NCBI RefSeq assembly: GCF_963576675.1 | Contig: NC_088911.1 | Span: 91,603,256 to 91,667,255, forward strand | From: Euphorbia lathyris | Taxonomy: Eukaryota; Streptophyta; Magnoliopsida; Malpighiales; Euphorbiaceae | Direction of reading: 5' to 3' | DNA length: 64,000 bases | Shown here: positions 23,083-34,414 of the stretch, piece after piece | How the letters are laid out: every line of letters starts with the position of its first letter | Position numbering within the stretch: position 1 is the stretch's first letter | The notes under the pieces: model-generated | The model's database searches: none | Told to the model about the DNA's origin: nothing | What the model saw: the letters and a program-made list of their open reading frames with translations, nothing else | Program-made: the position numbers and the translations under genes

Positions 23083-25600
23083 TGTGGATATAGGCTTTTT
23101 TAGATTTTGTGTAATGCACAACTTAATCTCATTTCAAAATACAAATATATATGCAAGTGAAACCATAGAAATTGTTATGTTTTGAAATAGAAATTGATCT
23201 ACTTCTGAAACATGAACTCTTGAGCATGTTGCTATTAAGCTTTGCTATTTCATTTAATCTCTTACCCTAGTCAGATTATCCATCAAATTGATATGTGTGA
23301 ACTTCTTCTACGTCTAAGTATTGAACCCAAAAATTGAAACAGAATCCTAAAGGATTTCTTTCATATGACAACCATTGAACATCTATGCATTGTTTGGCAT
23401 GTTATGCTACCCACAGGCAATGCTATGCAACTGGGATGTAAGACTACAAGGTATATTAATCAACAAGGCAATTGTTTCACTTCAAGTAGCCAAACCAGAA
23501 GACATCTAACCACATCAAGCTTAATGGTAGATATGCTACCTTATAAACAAACAAATAAGCTTAATCAGTTTATTCTTATTTATTTGTGGATATATGTCAA
23601 GTAAACATACAAGCTTAATCAGTTCATAATCAACATTAACTAATTTGTAACATGAAGCATCTGTAACAACTTCACTGACCCTTTACTACATGCTTTATAC
23701 ACATACTCAATGAACATCAACCAATTTGTAAAAGAGTAATGGTTACAACTCGTTGACCCTTTACTATATGCTTCATACACATACTCAATGAACAAATGAT
23801 AAGAGCATGGACAATTAGTTCATACCTATTCAACCATAAACAGAACGTCAACCAAAAGAACATGAAGCAAGTTGACAACCTTTTACTACATGCTCCATAC
23901 ATATACTCAATTACCATCTAAAGGATAAGAGTATATATATGACTTCATTGAGACTTTACTACATGACACATAAACGTAACCAATAAACATATAAAGTATA
24001 AGAGCATGACCAATCAGTTCATAGCTATTCAATCGTAAAGAGAACATCAACCATTAGTAACATGAAGCATCTTCTTCCTTTACTACATGCTTCATACACA
24101 TTTATATTCATACACATACTCACTGAACATCTAAAGTATAAGAGCATGGCCAATCAGTTCATACATATTCAATCAATTTGTAATAGAACATTAACCAACA
24201 GAACATGAATCAACTTCACACCAATTTACTACATGCTTCATACACATACTAAATTACCATCTAAAGTATAATAGCATACATATGCCATTTTCACTCCAAG
24301 TAGCCAAGAGTTTCACTTCAATAAATAAGAGCATACATATACCATCTAATGTTGGGCATATTATGTTATCCACAGGCAATAGATCAACAAGAACTAGCCA
24401 CAATTCTAAGACAACATACTCACCGAACATCTAAAGTGTAAGAGCACACATAACATGCTTCATAACTATAAAAAGAACATGTTTCTCGAATAAGATAACA
24501 ATCAATCAATCACATATATACTCAATAAGTTAAAGAAATCTTCCCATGTTATACTCTTCAATCAATCTTCCCATGTACATAAGCATTCTTAATATCTCTG
24601 CAAATATTATTTTCAAATAAAAAGAGACTCGGATCAGTTTATAATCCCTAATGTTAATAATATTTGCAAATAAAAAGAGCAAGATATACATATCTCAGCA
24701 TCACCCACAATAGCATCACGAAACATATTGCCCACCCGTAACATGAATTAAAATGACGAAATCAGTGTAGGTAAGATAAAGACCAACCCTTTTCATTAGT
24801 GAATCTTACAATTAATACAAAGAAATCAGTGTATCTAAGCGAAAGATCTAACCTTTTTATTGGTAAGTCTGACAATTAATTCATCCTTATTCTAGCAACT
24901 GAAATACACATTCGCAAGAGCAAATCTCACGATCATTACAGGTTTGAACAAAAAAAAAAGATAGATTAAGGAACAATGAAACTCTAATACACAGAGGAAC
25001 ATAGTAAATATAGCTTACCATTTCTATGTTTCGATCCGAGAAACATAGATTTACATGTAGAAAGCTTCCATGGAAGGGCCGATGAGGGGGACGGGAGAGC
25101 TAAATCCTGAAGAATCGAGCTCAAGAAGAAGAAACCTAATTTTCTATGTAGGTTTTGGTTTATATATGAGCCAAAAAATTAGTCAATCATTTTGAGCGCC
25201 TTAAATTTGAGATGCGTTTTGGTTGGCTGTGTAACTTAATTTCATTTGCCACTTTTTTTTTCCAGACACCTATGACAGTCATCTATAACAAGTGTCATCT
25301 GATGGTTATGTACTTTTCAATTAAAAGTGCGTCATCTTTAGATGACAGAAGTGTGCCATCGTAAGGCCACATGTGCTTTGAGGTTCTTTTCACATAAGCA
25401 TTCAGATGACATAACTTTAATATATTATCGCGAAAAACATTCAAACGACACGAAAACAAATGTTTGTCATATATCTTGTATCATGTGAAAGGAAAAATGA
25501 CGTATTGAGGATTCAAGGTCGATCGGCCTTTATTTTATGAAAATTAATGTTGATCGAGCTTAACGTACAAAGGTGGTTAATGACATGTCTCCCAAATATA
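23083..25600. other. AT-rich repeat DNA, no gene seen
   Basis: No ORF matches a known family. It contains a degenerate repeat array (about 23,680-24,290) and, at 24,990-25,560, a segment resembling the 5' end of a transposon gene: TATA-like ATATATAAAC on the minus strand near 25,160, a short leader, and a donor-like ATG|GTAAGC near 25,015. A cluster of TGTCATCT/AGATGACA repeats at 25,270-25,500 resembles transposon subterminal repeats. It may be a decayed DNA transposon truncated by the Tat element. Confidence 0.45.
23680..24290. repeat. Degenerate array of TTTACTACATGCTTCATACA-type units
   Basis: The phrase TTTACTACATGCTTCATACA, often followed by CATACTCAATGAACATC and AGTATAAGAGCATG, recurs near 23681, 23759, 23880, 23951, 24074 and 24227. 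Spacing is irregular, 71-153 bp. Confidence 0.65.
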
Positions 25601-25635
25601 TGCGCCAACAGTCAATTTGGATTTTTATGGGGAAT

Positions 25636-26603
25636 AGGCAGGGTGATGGAGACAGGTTGAGAGATGATCAGAAGAAAAAGGCAAAAGGGACCATCAATGT
25701 CATAGCAGGCGGACCTGGATACCAACCTGTGTTGAAAAAGGCGAAAACAACTGCTCTGGATAGGACATCACTCAACCGCCCTTTTGCGGATGCCGGCTCT
25801 AAGATCTCTCCTCATGCGGATGCCCTGGTATTACTATGATGGTGGAAGGCTGGGAGATGAAAAGAGTGATGATTGATACCGGAAGTTCATGCAATGTAAT
25901 CACGAGAGGAGCATTCGCCAAACTTATGGTCGACCGCATCCAAGTGGAAACCACCATAGTAGAGATTCTGGGAGTAACAGGGCACACCATCCAAACAAAG
26001 GGCCAGGTAACATTAGATTGTGAGTTAGCTGATGAAGATCAAGTCTGGAAAGGGGATCTGGAATTCTCCATCCTGGATGGCCAGTTAGCTTACAATATTA
26101 TCCTGGGGCGACCCTTTATCTCCAAAGATGTAGCTCTCATCTCCATATGCCATTTAACCATTTACATCCCCACGGCCAAGGGAGGTGTAATGATCCAAGG
26201 GAATCAAAAAGTGGCTCAGGAGACATACTCGTCCTCTTTAACGATTCGTCCGCAGTCTAAGGAGGAAGACGAGGAAGAACTCGTCACCATGGCCTTGGGT
26301 GAAACGGAGATGTACCTTATGGCGGATGAAAAGCAGGTACGGATGGCTAAGGGGTTGAAGGGAGAGATCAAAGAAGCGATTACCAAAGTTCTCCATGAGT
26401 CGGAGGATGTCTTTGCGTGGAAAGATGAGATTCTCCTCGGAATTAGTCCGGACGTGATCACCCACAGGCTCAACATTGACAAGGATGCGGTCTCGGTGGC
26501 ACAAAAACGACGAAATCATGGCCCTGAAAGGCAGAAGGTGATAGAAGAGGAGATCACCAAGCTTAAACGGGCGGACGCCGTCGAGGAGGTGCTTTATACA
26601 TAG
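25636..26603 (+). pseudogene. Tat gag end and aspartic protease
   Basis: The linker contains KKKAKGTINVIAGGP, a motif usual between gag and protease in Tat elements. One base is missing near 25830 (in the ALVIT-type motif), shifting the frame. The protease then reads VMIDTGSSCNVI with the catalytic DTG at about 25873-25881, followed by the flap-side motif YNIILGRPFI. The frame runs on into the RT linker (HRLNIDKDAVSVAQKRR) and ends at a TAG at 26601-26603. Confidence 0.85.
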
Positions 26604-28145
26604 TGGCTGGTAAATGTGGTTCTCGTCAAAAAAGCAGGCGGATCGTACCGCATGTGTATTGACTTCATAGATCTCAACAAAGCTTGTCCCAAAGACAACT
26701 ACCCCTTGCCATGTATTGATATCTTAGTGGATGGAACCGCGGGACACACCATGTACTCCTTCACCGACGTGAAGTCGAGTTATCACCAGATCCCAATGGA
26801 GCCATCGGATAGAATCAAGACATCGTTCGTGACTCACCAGGCCACCTATTGCTTCAAAGTCATGCCCTTTGGGCTTAAAAATGCAGGGGCAACTTATCAA
26901 CGGATGATGAACAAAATATTCGGAGAAAGCAAAGGTGATAACTTTTCTGTCTATGTAGATGATATGATCATCAAGAGTACCACTGTGGAAAAACATGCGG
27001 ATGATATAAAGGAGGTACTGGGCGTACTTCGACATCACAACATCAAGTTAAATCCAGAAAAATGTACCTTTAGAGCAACGTATGGAAAATTCTTAGGATT
27101 CATGATCAGCCAGAAGGGAGTAAGCCCAAATCCCGACAAAATCAAAGCTGTCTTGGAAATGAAAGCACCACAGAATATTAGGGAGGTGCAACGTCTTAAC
27201 GGGCGCATCGTAGCCTTGGGCAGGTTTATCTCATGTTCTGCTCGTAGATGCCAACCCTTCTACGAAGTAATCAAGAAGCAAAAGACATTTGAATGGAACG
27301 AGGATTGTGAGAAGGCCTTTGAAGGGATCAAACGGTTTCTCACGGAGCCGCCCCTGATGAGTCGGCCTCAGAAAGGTGAGAATCTCTATATGTATGTTTC
27401 GGTAACAGATAAAGCCGTTTGCACGGTCATGATAAGGGAAGAGGATGGTCAGCAGTATCCCATTTATTACGTGAACAAAGTATTAAAAGATGCTGAAACC
27501 CGATACTCCAAGCTCGATAAAATGGCGTTGGCCGTTGTCACCACAGCGATTCGCCTTAGGCCCTACTTTCAGGCTCATGCTGTCATAGTTCGCACAAACA
27601 TACCAATAAGGAAAGTGTTGCAAAAGCCCGAGACCTCAGGAAGATTGATGGAATGGGCAATTCGCCTGGGAGAATTCGATGTTCGTTATGAAAGCCGGTC
27701 AGCCCTGAAAAGTCAAGTCTTGGCAGACTTTGTGAATGAATTCACTGAAGAGGGAATAAATCTCCCCAAATCTAAAATCGAGGAATGGACGATGCATACA
27801 GATGGAGCTTCCTCGGCAGAAGGTGCAGGTATAGGCATCGTGATCAAGGGTCCCCAATATATAAAGCTACGGTACGCAGCAAAATTGGATTTCCTTGCAA
27901 CCAACAATGCGGCGGAATATGAGGCCTTAATATTGGGGCTACGCCTGTTAAAGGAAATCACTCCTAAGCGGATCGTGATCTACAGTGATTCCAAATTAAT
28001 GGTCAACCAGGTGATCAAAAATTTCGAGGTAAAAGATGATGTTTTAGCCAAATACATTGATGAGGTTAAAAAATTACTGAATCACCTTGAAGCTAAAGAA
28101 ACTAAATGGGAGCTAGTCCATATACCTCGAGGATCGAACACATAG
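26604..28145 (+). pseudogene. Tat reverse transcriptase with dual RNase H
   Basis: RT motifs are VLVKKAGGSYRMCIDFIDLN, KACPKDNYPLP, MPFGLKNAGATYQRMM and catalytic YVDD at 26952-26963. The gypsy-type RNase H follows (about 27,290-27,700: WNEDCEKAFEGIK, ETRYSKLDKMAL, MEWAIRLGEFDVRY). The second, archaeal-type RNase H starts near 27,785 with TDGASSAEGAGIGIV, then TNNAAEYEALILGL and YSDSKLMVNQV. About 510 codons stay open; a TAG (from CAG in the SNTQAD-type motif) ends it at 28143-28145. Catalytic residues are in place, but the flanking stops make the polyprotein non-functional. Confidence 0.92.
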
Positions 28146-29053
28146 GCCGATCACCTAGCTAAAATGGCTTCCAGCAAGGAGAACTGGGTGGATCTACAGT
28201 GCCCATTCAAAGTCAAAGCAGCCCCGGCATTCGCCTTGGAGGAGGTATCCTTACTCACGACAGTGGAAAATGATTGGAGATCACCAATCCGCCAGTATCT
28301 GATAGATGGAACTCTGCCTTTGGACAAGGAAGAAGCTCGACGGATAGTAAGGAAGGCGGCCTATTTCTCCATGATTAATGGTTGCCTCTACAGAAAGTCT
28401 TTTAGCCACCCTTGGTTAAAATGCATTGTGCCAGAGGAAGGACAACAGGTCCTCAAGGAGTTGCACGAAGGAATATGTGGAGCCCATGAGGCATCTGCCT
28501 CCATCTTGAAGAAATCCAGGTTAGCAGGATTTTATTGGCCCACAGCGGAACTCGATGCACAAAAATTGGTGGAATCTTGCCATAGTTGTCAGATTCATGA
28601 AAATGAATCACACACCGCCAAACACCTCCAGAGACCCATCCTTGAAGGTCGACCCTTTGCTATTTGGGGAATTGACATTGTTGGACCATTTCCTCCTACT
28701 CGAAGATAAAGGAAGTACGTGGTAGTGGCAGTAGATCATTTCACCAAATGGGTAGAGGCTGAAGCTGTCTCCTCCATCAATGCGGAACGAATGGTAGAAT
28801 TCGTCAAAGATAATATCGTGGGAAGATATAGAGTTCCCCACATGATTATCACTAATAATGGGACGCAATTCAACTGTGGAGAGTTCAAAACTTTCTGTGA
28901 ACAATTGGGCATTCAGAACAGATTCGCCTCCGTTTATTATCCTCAATCCAACGGTATGACCGAAGTCACCAATCGGACGATCGTAAAAGGAATAAAGAAA
29001 AGATTGGGGGAGCATGATAAGAAATGGGCGGATCAATTAATGAGAGTCCTATG
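28146..29053 (+). pseudogene. Tat integrase, N-terminal and core part
   Basis: The zinc finger has H-x4-H (LHEGICGAHE) and CHSCQIH. The core follows with D in WGIDIVGPFPP, D in the ITNNGTQF region and E near YPQSNGMTEVTNR. The second catalytic position reads TNNGTQF where SDNGTQF is usual, so the catalytic Asp is replaced by Asn. A TAA at 28707-28709 interrupts the frame. The gene continues at 52273 after the 23-kb copia insertion, which begins at 29054. Confidence 0.88.
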
Positions 29054-30495
29054 TGTTGGTCCCGTGTGATTAGTTCCAAAGAGGGGGTTAGGAACTAATA
29101 TAACTTTTTCGCTAATTAATCTTGCTAACTTAGTTATTTCAATAAGTTAATCAACTCAGCTTTGGTCAGCTCGGACGAGCTTAGCGTAAGACAGCTTTAG
29201 TCAGATGCTGACTAAGACTGTTTTACTTTGAGAGATGGGAATTGACACTTGCATGGTCAGTTTCCACCTCAGCACTTCCTATTTACTCAGAGTCAGCGTT
29301 TAACAGTTTATATGCTGAGTAAATATGACAGACAACACAAGCACATATATATATATAGAGAGTTAGAAATTACTCAGTATCACTTATCTTGGTTCGGCCT
29401 CTCTGCCTACGTCCAGTCCCCAGAATCCCTCTGGGCTTTTGGAATCCAATACTGAGCTCTTTAAAGGTAGAGCACAAACCGTTTACAAGGCAGTTGAATA
29501 TGCAAGAGTACCGTCCTCTATTCTTCTACTCAACTCCTACTAAGCACCACAACCCGGTACTTAGATTTCTCTACCACTGAATGTTTACAACCAAACACTC
29601 AGCACAACACTCTTAATATCTCAATTGATACAGTTTGTTCTCTTTCAAAAGAAGAACACCTTATATGATTACAGACAATCAATCTAGCATTTACACAGGA
29701 ATAGAAAATGGGTGTAAGATCTTTTTCTTGTTTTGAAGTGCTTTGAACTTGTAATTTTCTCTCTTGTATTTTTCTTTTTGTACTTCAGCAATGCTCCAAG
29801 GAGTTTGATTGTCTTTATATAGATGAAGACCTGGAGAAGGATCATTTGAAATGATTTAGCCGTTAATTCCAAAACGGCTCTTTTGGGAGACAGATTCTGG
29901 TCAGCTTCAGATATTGCAGGCCAATCCTATCCTCTGAATTCTTCAGGCGTCAGGCTTGTCTTGTTCCTGCAGACGTTGTCTTTTTGTGGCAGTTGTCTTT
30001 TAGCAATAATCCATTGACCCATACATCTCGGAATGTGTCTATTGCATAATTCCGAGGATTCAATTATTGGTGCAGAAGGTTTGCAAAACTTGTCTTCTAG
30101 TGAACGGATCTCTCATGCTGTCCTGAGGATTTACTCGTCCTCTACTTTATTCATTGTCTTCGTTTGTTGTTAAGTCTTATGCTGAGTTCCCTTTTTGGTC
30201 AGTTTTGTTTTGCACGACAACTAGTAAGAGAGCTTTTGATGCCGAGTTCCATTCCACTTAGCTTTGTTGAACTTCAGGCTTCTATTCTTTGGTACTGAGT
30301 TCAATTCTACGCAGCTTGTCCTTTGACCTCATGCTGACTTTGTCCTGTCTTACTTTTTATATGTTTTGTATTTACGTTTATACTTCAACATTGAACAAAC
30401 AGATTAGTACAATTAAATCAAAGCACTTAAATTTAATTGTCCTTAGTCATTGATGATTTTGTCAAATCAAAATCTTGTGGAACGGTGTTTCAACA
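29054..30495 (-). repeat. 3' LTR of copia E1, 1442 bp
   Basis: Plus-strand ends are TGTTGGTCCCG and GGTGTTTCAACA. In element sense a TATA box CTATATAAAG lies at about 29822-29813. It pairs with the LTR at 50830-52272. Confidence 0.92.
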
Positions 30496-30512
30496 AACTC
30501 CCCCATTTTGAT
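30496..30512 (-). other. Polypurine tract of copia E1
   Basis: On the minus strand CAAAATGGGGGAGTT directly precedes the 3' LTR. Confidence 0.8.
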
Positions 30513-30952
30513 GTTGGCAAAATACATAATTATGGAACTCAGTTTTGAAATTCCCCATGATTGAATTTTTGTTTCATTTTTCTGAATTTGCTCCCCCGTA
30601 AGGGTTGCATTAATTGTCCTAGCTTAATTCTAAACCTTCCAAGATTTAACCAAATAGGCTTAAGACATTGCTTATACTGACTTAGTTCAATTCTAGACCA
30701 GTTTTTCAGAAATGATTAAATACTCAGTTTGATGCACAGATTGTTTTGGTGTTTTAACGTACACTAAGTATGTTTTACTTTTGCTTATTTGTTCAATTTT
30801 GATTTATCGGTTTTTAGCACATGGTATTTGGAGAGTTTGGATAGAATGGTACTTACCATAGCTTCAACAACATCAAAGTGCACAATAAAAAAAACAACAA
30901 CAAAAAAGATATTAAGCACAAACTACATGCTTAGTCCTGAAGTATGATTAAA

Positions 30953-31217
30953 CTACTTTTTCTTTCTTGAGGTGGGCTCCCCATGAAACTTGGCTTTTCC
31001 CTTGTCTTTGCTTCCAGATGTTCCACTTGCATTTTGAGTTCCATCTTGTCTGTTCTCCCCCGTTTTGCCAAGATCGGGTGGAGGAGGAATGAAGGTGTCA
31101 TTCCTAGCAGCAGCAGATAAGGCCTTGGAATAACGCGTCAACCTTTGTGTACTCTCACGTAGGCCATCGATAACGGGTACACCATCATCTTGAACAGTTC
31201 TAGGAACGGGGAGGGAG
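30953..31217 (-). pseudogene. E1 extra ORF, C-terminal end
   Basis: This is the last part of the extra protein, separated from the rest (42716-45407) by the E2 insertion. It reads VQDDGVPVIDGLREST and SAAARNDTFIPPPPDLGKTG and ends in a Lys-rich tail. The same blocks occur in E3 (LDDGVPVFDGLREST) and in E2 (VQDDSVPVIDSLGEST). The CTACT duplication lies at 31218-31222, next to the E2 LTR. Confidence 0.88.
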
Positions 31218-31222
31218 CTACT

Positions 31223-32566
31223 TGTTGAAACACCTTTCCACAAGATTTTGATTTGACAAAATCATCTATGATTAAGAGGCAATTAAATTTAGATGCTTTG
31301 ATTTGATTGTACTAATATGTTTGTTAAATCTTGAGTGCAAAAATATATAAAGTAAAAGACAGGACAAAAGTCAGCACAAACAAAGCTGAGTAGAAAAGAA
31401 CTCAGCATGACAGAATAGAAGCTGAGTGGAGTTAAAGTTTAGAAACAAAACGGAGCTGACCTTAAAGGAACTCAGCATGAACCATGAATAAACGAAGCTG
31501 AGTATTCGTCAGAACAGCACGAAGGATCCGTTTTGCTAAAAGACAAAGACTGCCAATCTCCTGCACCAATAATTGGAACCTCGAAGACACCTAAGAAGAC
31601 TGATTCCGAGAGTCATGGGACATTGGATTATTGGAAACAGACAACTGGCACAAACAAACAAAACAGACACTAGAAGACAACCTGACACCTGAAGAAAAAC
31701 AGAAGCAGGGAATGGCGTACAGTCTGAAGCTTCCCAGAAAATGTTCCCCAAAAGAGCCGTTTTGGTTGCAACGGTCAAGACATTTTAAACAATCAAGTCC
31801 ACAGGTTCTCGTCTATAAAAAGACAATCGAAGAACCAAAATATGCACTGAAGCATCAAAATAAAAATACAAGAGAGAAAATCTCACTCAAGAACAAAAAG
31901 AATCTTACACTCACTTTTCTATTCTATGTGTAAATGCTAGATTGAGTTGTAATCATCTAAAGTGTTCTTTAGTTCAAAAAGGAACAAGTCTGTGATCAAT
32001 AGAAATATTGAGAGAGTAAAGCTGAGTGCTTGGTTGTAAGCATTTCAGTAGTAGAGAAATCTAGGTGCTGGGTTGTAGCACTTAGTAGGAGTTGAGTAGA
32101 AGAATAGAGGAAGGTACTCTTGCATATTCAACTGCCTTGTAATTGGTTTGTGCTCTACCATTAAAGAGCTTAGTATTGGATTCAAAAAGCCCGGAGGACT
32201 CTAGGGACTGGACGTAGGCAGAGAGGCCGAACCAGGATAAGTGATACTGAGTAATCTCTGAACTCTCTCTTATATTGTATGTGTTGTTTGCTAAATTTAC
32301 TCAGCATATAAATTGCCTAAGCTGACCTTGAGTAAATAAGTGGTGCTGAGTTAGAAGCTGACCTTCAAGAGTGTCAATTCTTAACTCACAAGAAAACATC
32401 TTTAGTCAACATCTGACTAAAGCTGTCTTCAAACATATCTCACCAAGCTGACCAAAATCAGAGTTAATAAACTCCCAATATAACTTCTGGTCAGCTCAGT
32501 TAAAACGAGAAAAAGTTATATTAGTTCCTACCCCCCCCCTTTGGAACTAATTATCAGGGACCAACA
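31223..32566 (+). repeat. 5' LTR of copia E2, 1344 bp
   Basis: Ends TGTTGAAACACC and GGGACCAACA. A TATA box CTATAAAAAG lies at about 31813-31822, so transcription probably starts about 30 bases downstream. A C-run at about 32531-32539 lies 30 bases before the end. Confidence 0.95.
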
Positions 32567-32568
32567 AG

Positions 32569-32580
32569 TGGTATCAGAGC
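32569..32580 (+). other. Primer binding site, initiator tRNA-Met
   Basis: TGGTATCAGAGC, two bases after the LTR, is complementary to the 3' part of plant initiator tRNA-Met. It is standard for Ty1/copia. Confidence 0.92.
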
Positions 32581-32630
32581 ATAAAATCTCACTACTCAGA
32601 GATTTAACAATCTTGAGCTGATCCCTAAAA

Positions 32631-34414
32631 ATGGGTGAGAATAGCACTCGTTTCCTTCCTGGAAACCAAACAACACAGATACTCCCTGAGGGATTATCAA
32701 TCACTAGACCACCCCTATTCTTTGGATCAAATTATACATTCTGGAAGAATAGGATGAATAACTTTATTCAAGCCACAAACATGAGTGCATGGCTTGCAAT
32801 TGTTCAAGATCCACATGTGTCATACAAAACTATTAACAATGAGAAAATTGTTAAGAGTGAGGCTGAGTGGACAGAGGATGACCTCAGAAAACTACAAAAT
32901 AATGCTTCGGCTATAAATATGCTTCACTGTGCGTTAGATGCTGCAGAATACAATAAGATTTCAAGTTGTGAGTCAGCACAGGAGATTTGGAAGAAGCTTG
33001 AAGTAACCTATGAAGGCACAAGCAAAGTTAAGGAGTCAAAAGTCAATCAACATATGAGACTCTACGAGTTGTTTGAGATGAAGGAAAATGAAGACATCTC
33101 AGAAATGAATGCAAGGTTCACAAACATTATAAATGAGCTAAAAAGGCTTGGAAAGAACTTCACTGAAGAAGAGCAAGTGAAGAAGATTCTGAGAAGTCTG
33201 CCCAAGAGCTGGCAAGCAAAGAAAACAGCCATAGAGGAAGCTCAAGACTTGACTACCTACAAATATGATGAGTTGATAGGATCCTTGCTGACCCATAAAA
33301 TCTCTATGAAAAACTTCGAAGCCAAAGAAAAAGAAAAATCAGAGGATAAGAAACAAAAATCCCTTGTCATGAAAGCAGACTCGACTGAAGCTGAGTCAAC
33401 CGATGATGAGGAATTGGCCATGTTCACTAGAAAGATGAAAAAGCTGTTCAGAAGAAATGATAGAAATGGCAAAAGATCATTTAGAAGAAATGATAAGTAC
33501 AAAGCTGAGTCGAGTGACAAGTACAAGAAGGACAACTCGAAATCTGTCACATGTTTTGAGTGTCATCAAACCGGGCACATCAAGTCAAGCTGTCCCAATC
33601 TCAAGAAAGAGAAGAAGGGAAGCAAAAAGGCTATGGTAGCCATATGGAGTGACAGTGATGAGTCAACATCATCTGAAGCTGAGCAAAATGAAACAGCCAA
33701 CATATGTTTTATGGCATATGATGGAGCTGACCAATCCCAGTCTGAGCATGCTGACCTTTCTGATGAAACTGACCAAGAGAATCACAACAATGAGGTAACA
33801 TCTTTACTTTTGCTTAGAAAAATGGTGAATGCCCTGAGTGACTTATATACACTAACTAAGAAGTGTAACAAAAGGATTAAGGCACTCAGCAGGCGCTGTG
33901 ATGAGATTGAAGAGGTCAAGCTAAGTGATCTCCGATATCTTCTCCAGGACAACTCTGACTTGCATACCAATATGCAAATCTTACATAAGTTTGTCACGGA
34001 GGTCCAATCTGAGTCAAAGAGACTTAGGAAGGATATCACACAAGTACAAAGTGAAGGGAAGGGCTTAAACAGAAATAAAGCCCATGCTGAGTACGCAAAT
34101 AACAGTCAGCATAAGCAAATCACACAATGTGATTGTTGTGGAAAACGGGGACACACAAAGGATGTGTGTTGGCATAACAAGCGGACTGTCCAATGTGACT
34201 TCTGCGGAAGAAAATGGCATACCACAAAAATATGTTGGCATGCCCAACACAATAATGCTGACTATACTCAGTTCAACCCACAGAGGGTACCTTTTTGTGA
34301 CTTCTGTGGTTTTGCACCATAAAAGTGTGCCGTCATAAATTGAAACATGATTTTGCACCTGTCTACACTAACAAGAAAGGACCCAAAAGAAATTGGGTAC
34401 CTAAAAATGAATAG
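32631..34414 (+). pseudogene. Copia E2 gag
   Basis: It starts MGENSTRFLPGNQ, 50 bases after the PBS. The capsid part has RPPLFFGSNYTFWKNRM, LEVTYEGTSKVKESKVNQHM and LRSLPKSWQAKKTAIEE, typical of the SIRE/Maximus lineage. Zinc knuckles of CCHC type follow: CFECHQTGHIKSSC, CDCCGKRGHTKDVC and CDFCGRKWHTTKIC. A fourth starts (CDFCG) but a frameshift near 34305 breaks it, and the frame closes at 34322. In the shifted frame, gag sequence continues to VPKNE and a TAG at 34412-34414. That TAG is in the same frame as pol. Confidence 0.88.

Noticed and set aside
24000..24300. tRNA or other structured RNA genes in the repeat-rich non-coding stretches
   Set aside because: I found no clover-leaf with box A and box B; the only tRNA-related sequences in the window are primer binding sites.
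31536..31933. Open frames of 80-100 codons on both strands, repeated at 41684-42081
   Set aside because: They lie inside the E2 LTRs and are duplicated only because the LTRs are.
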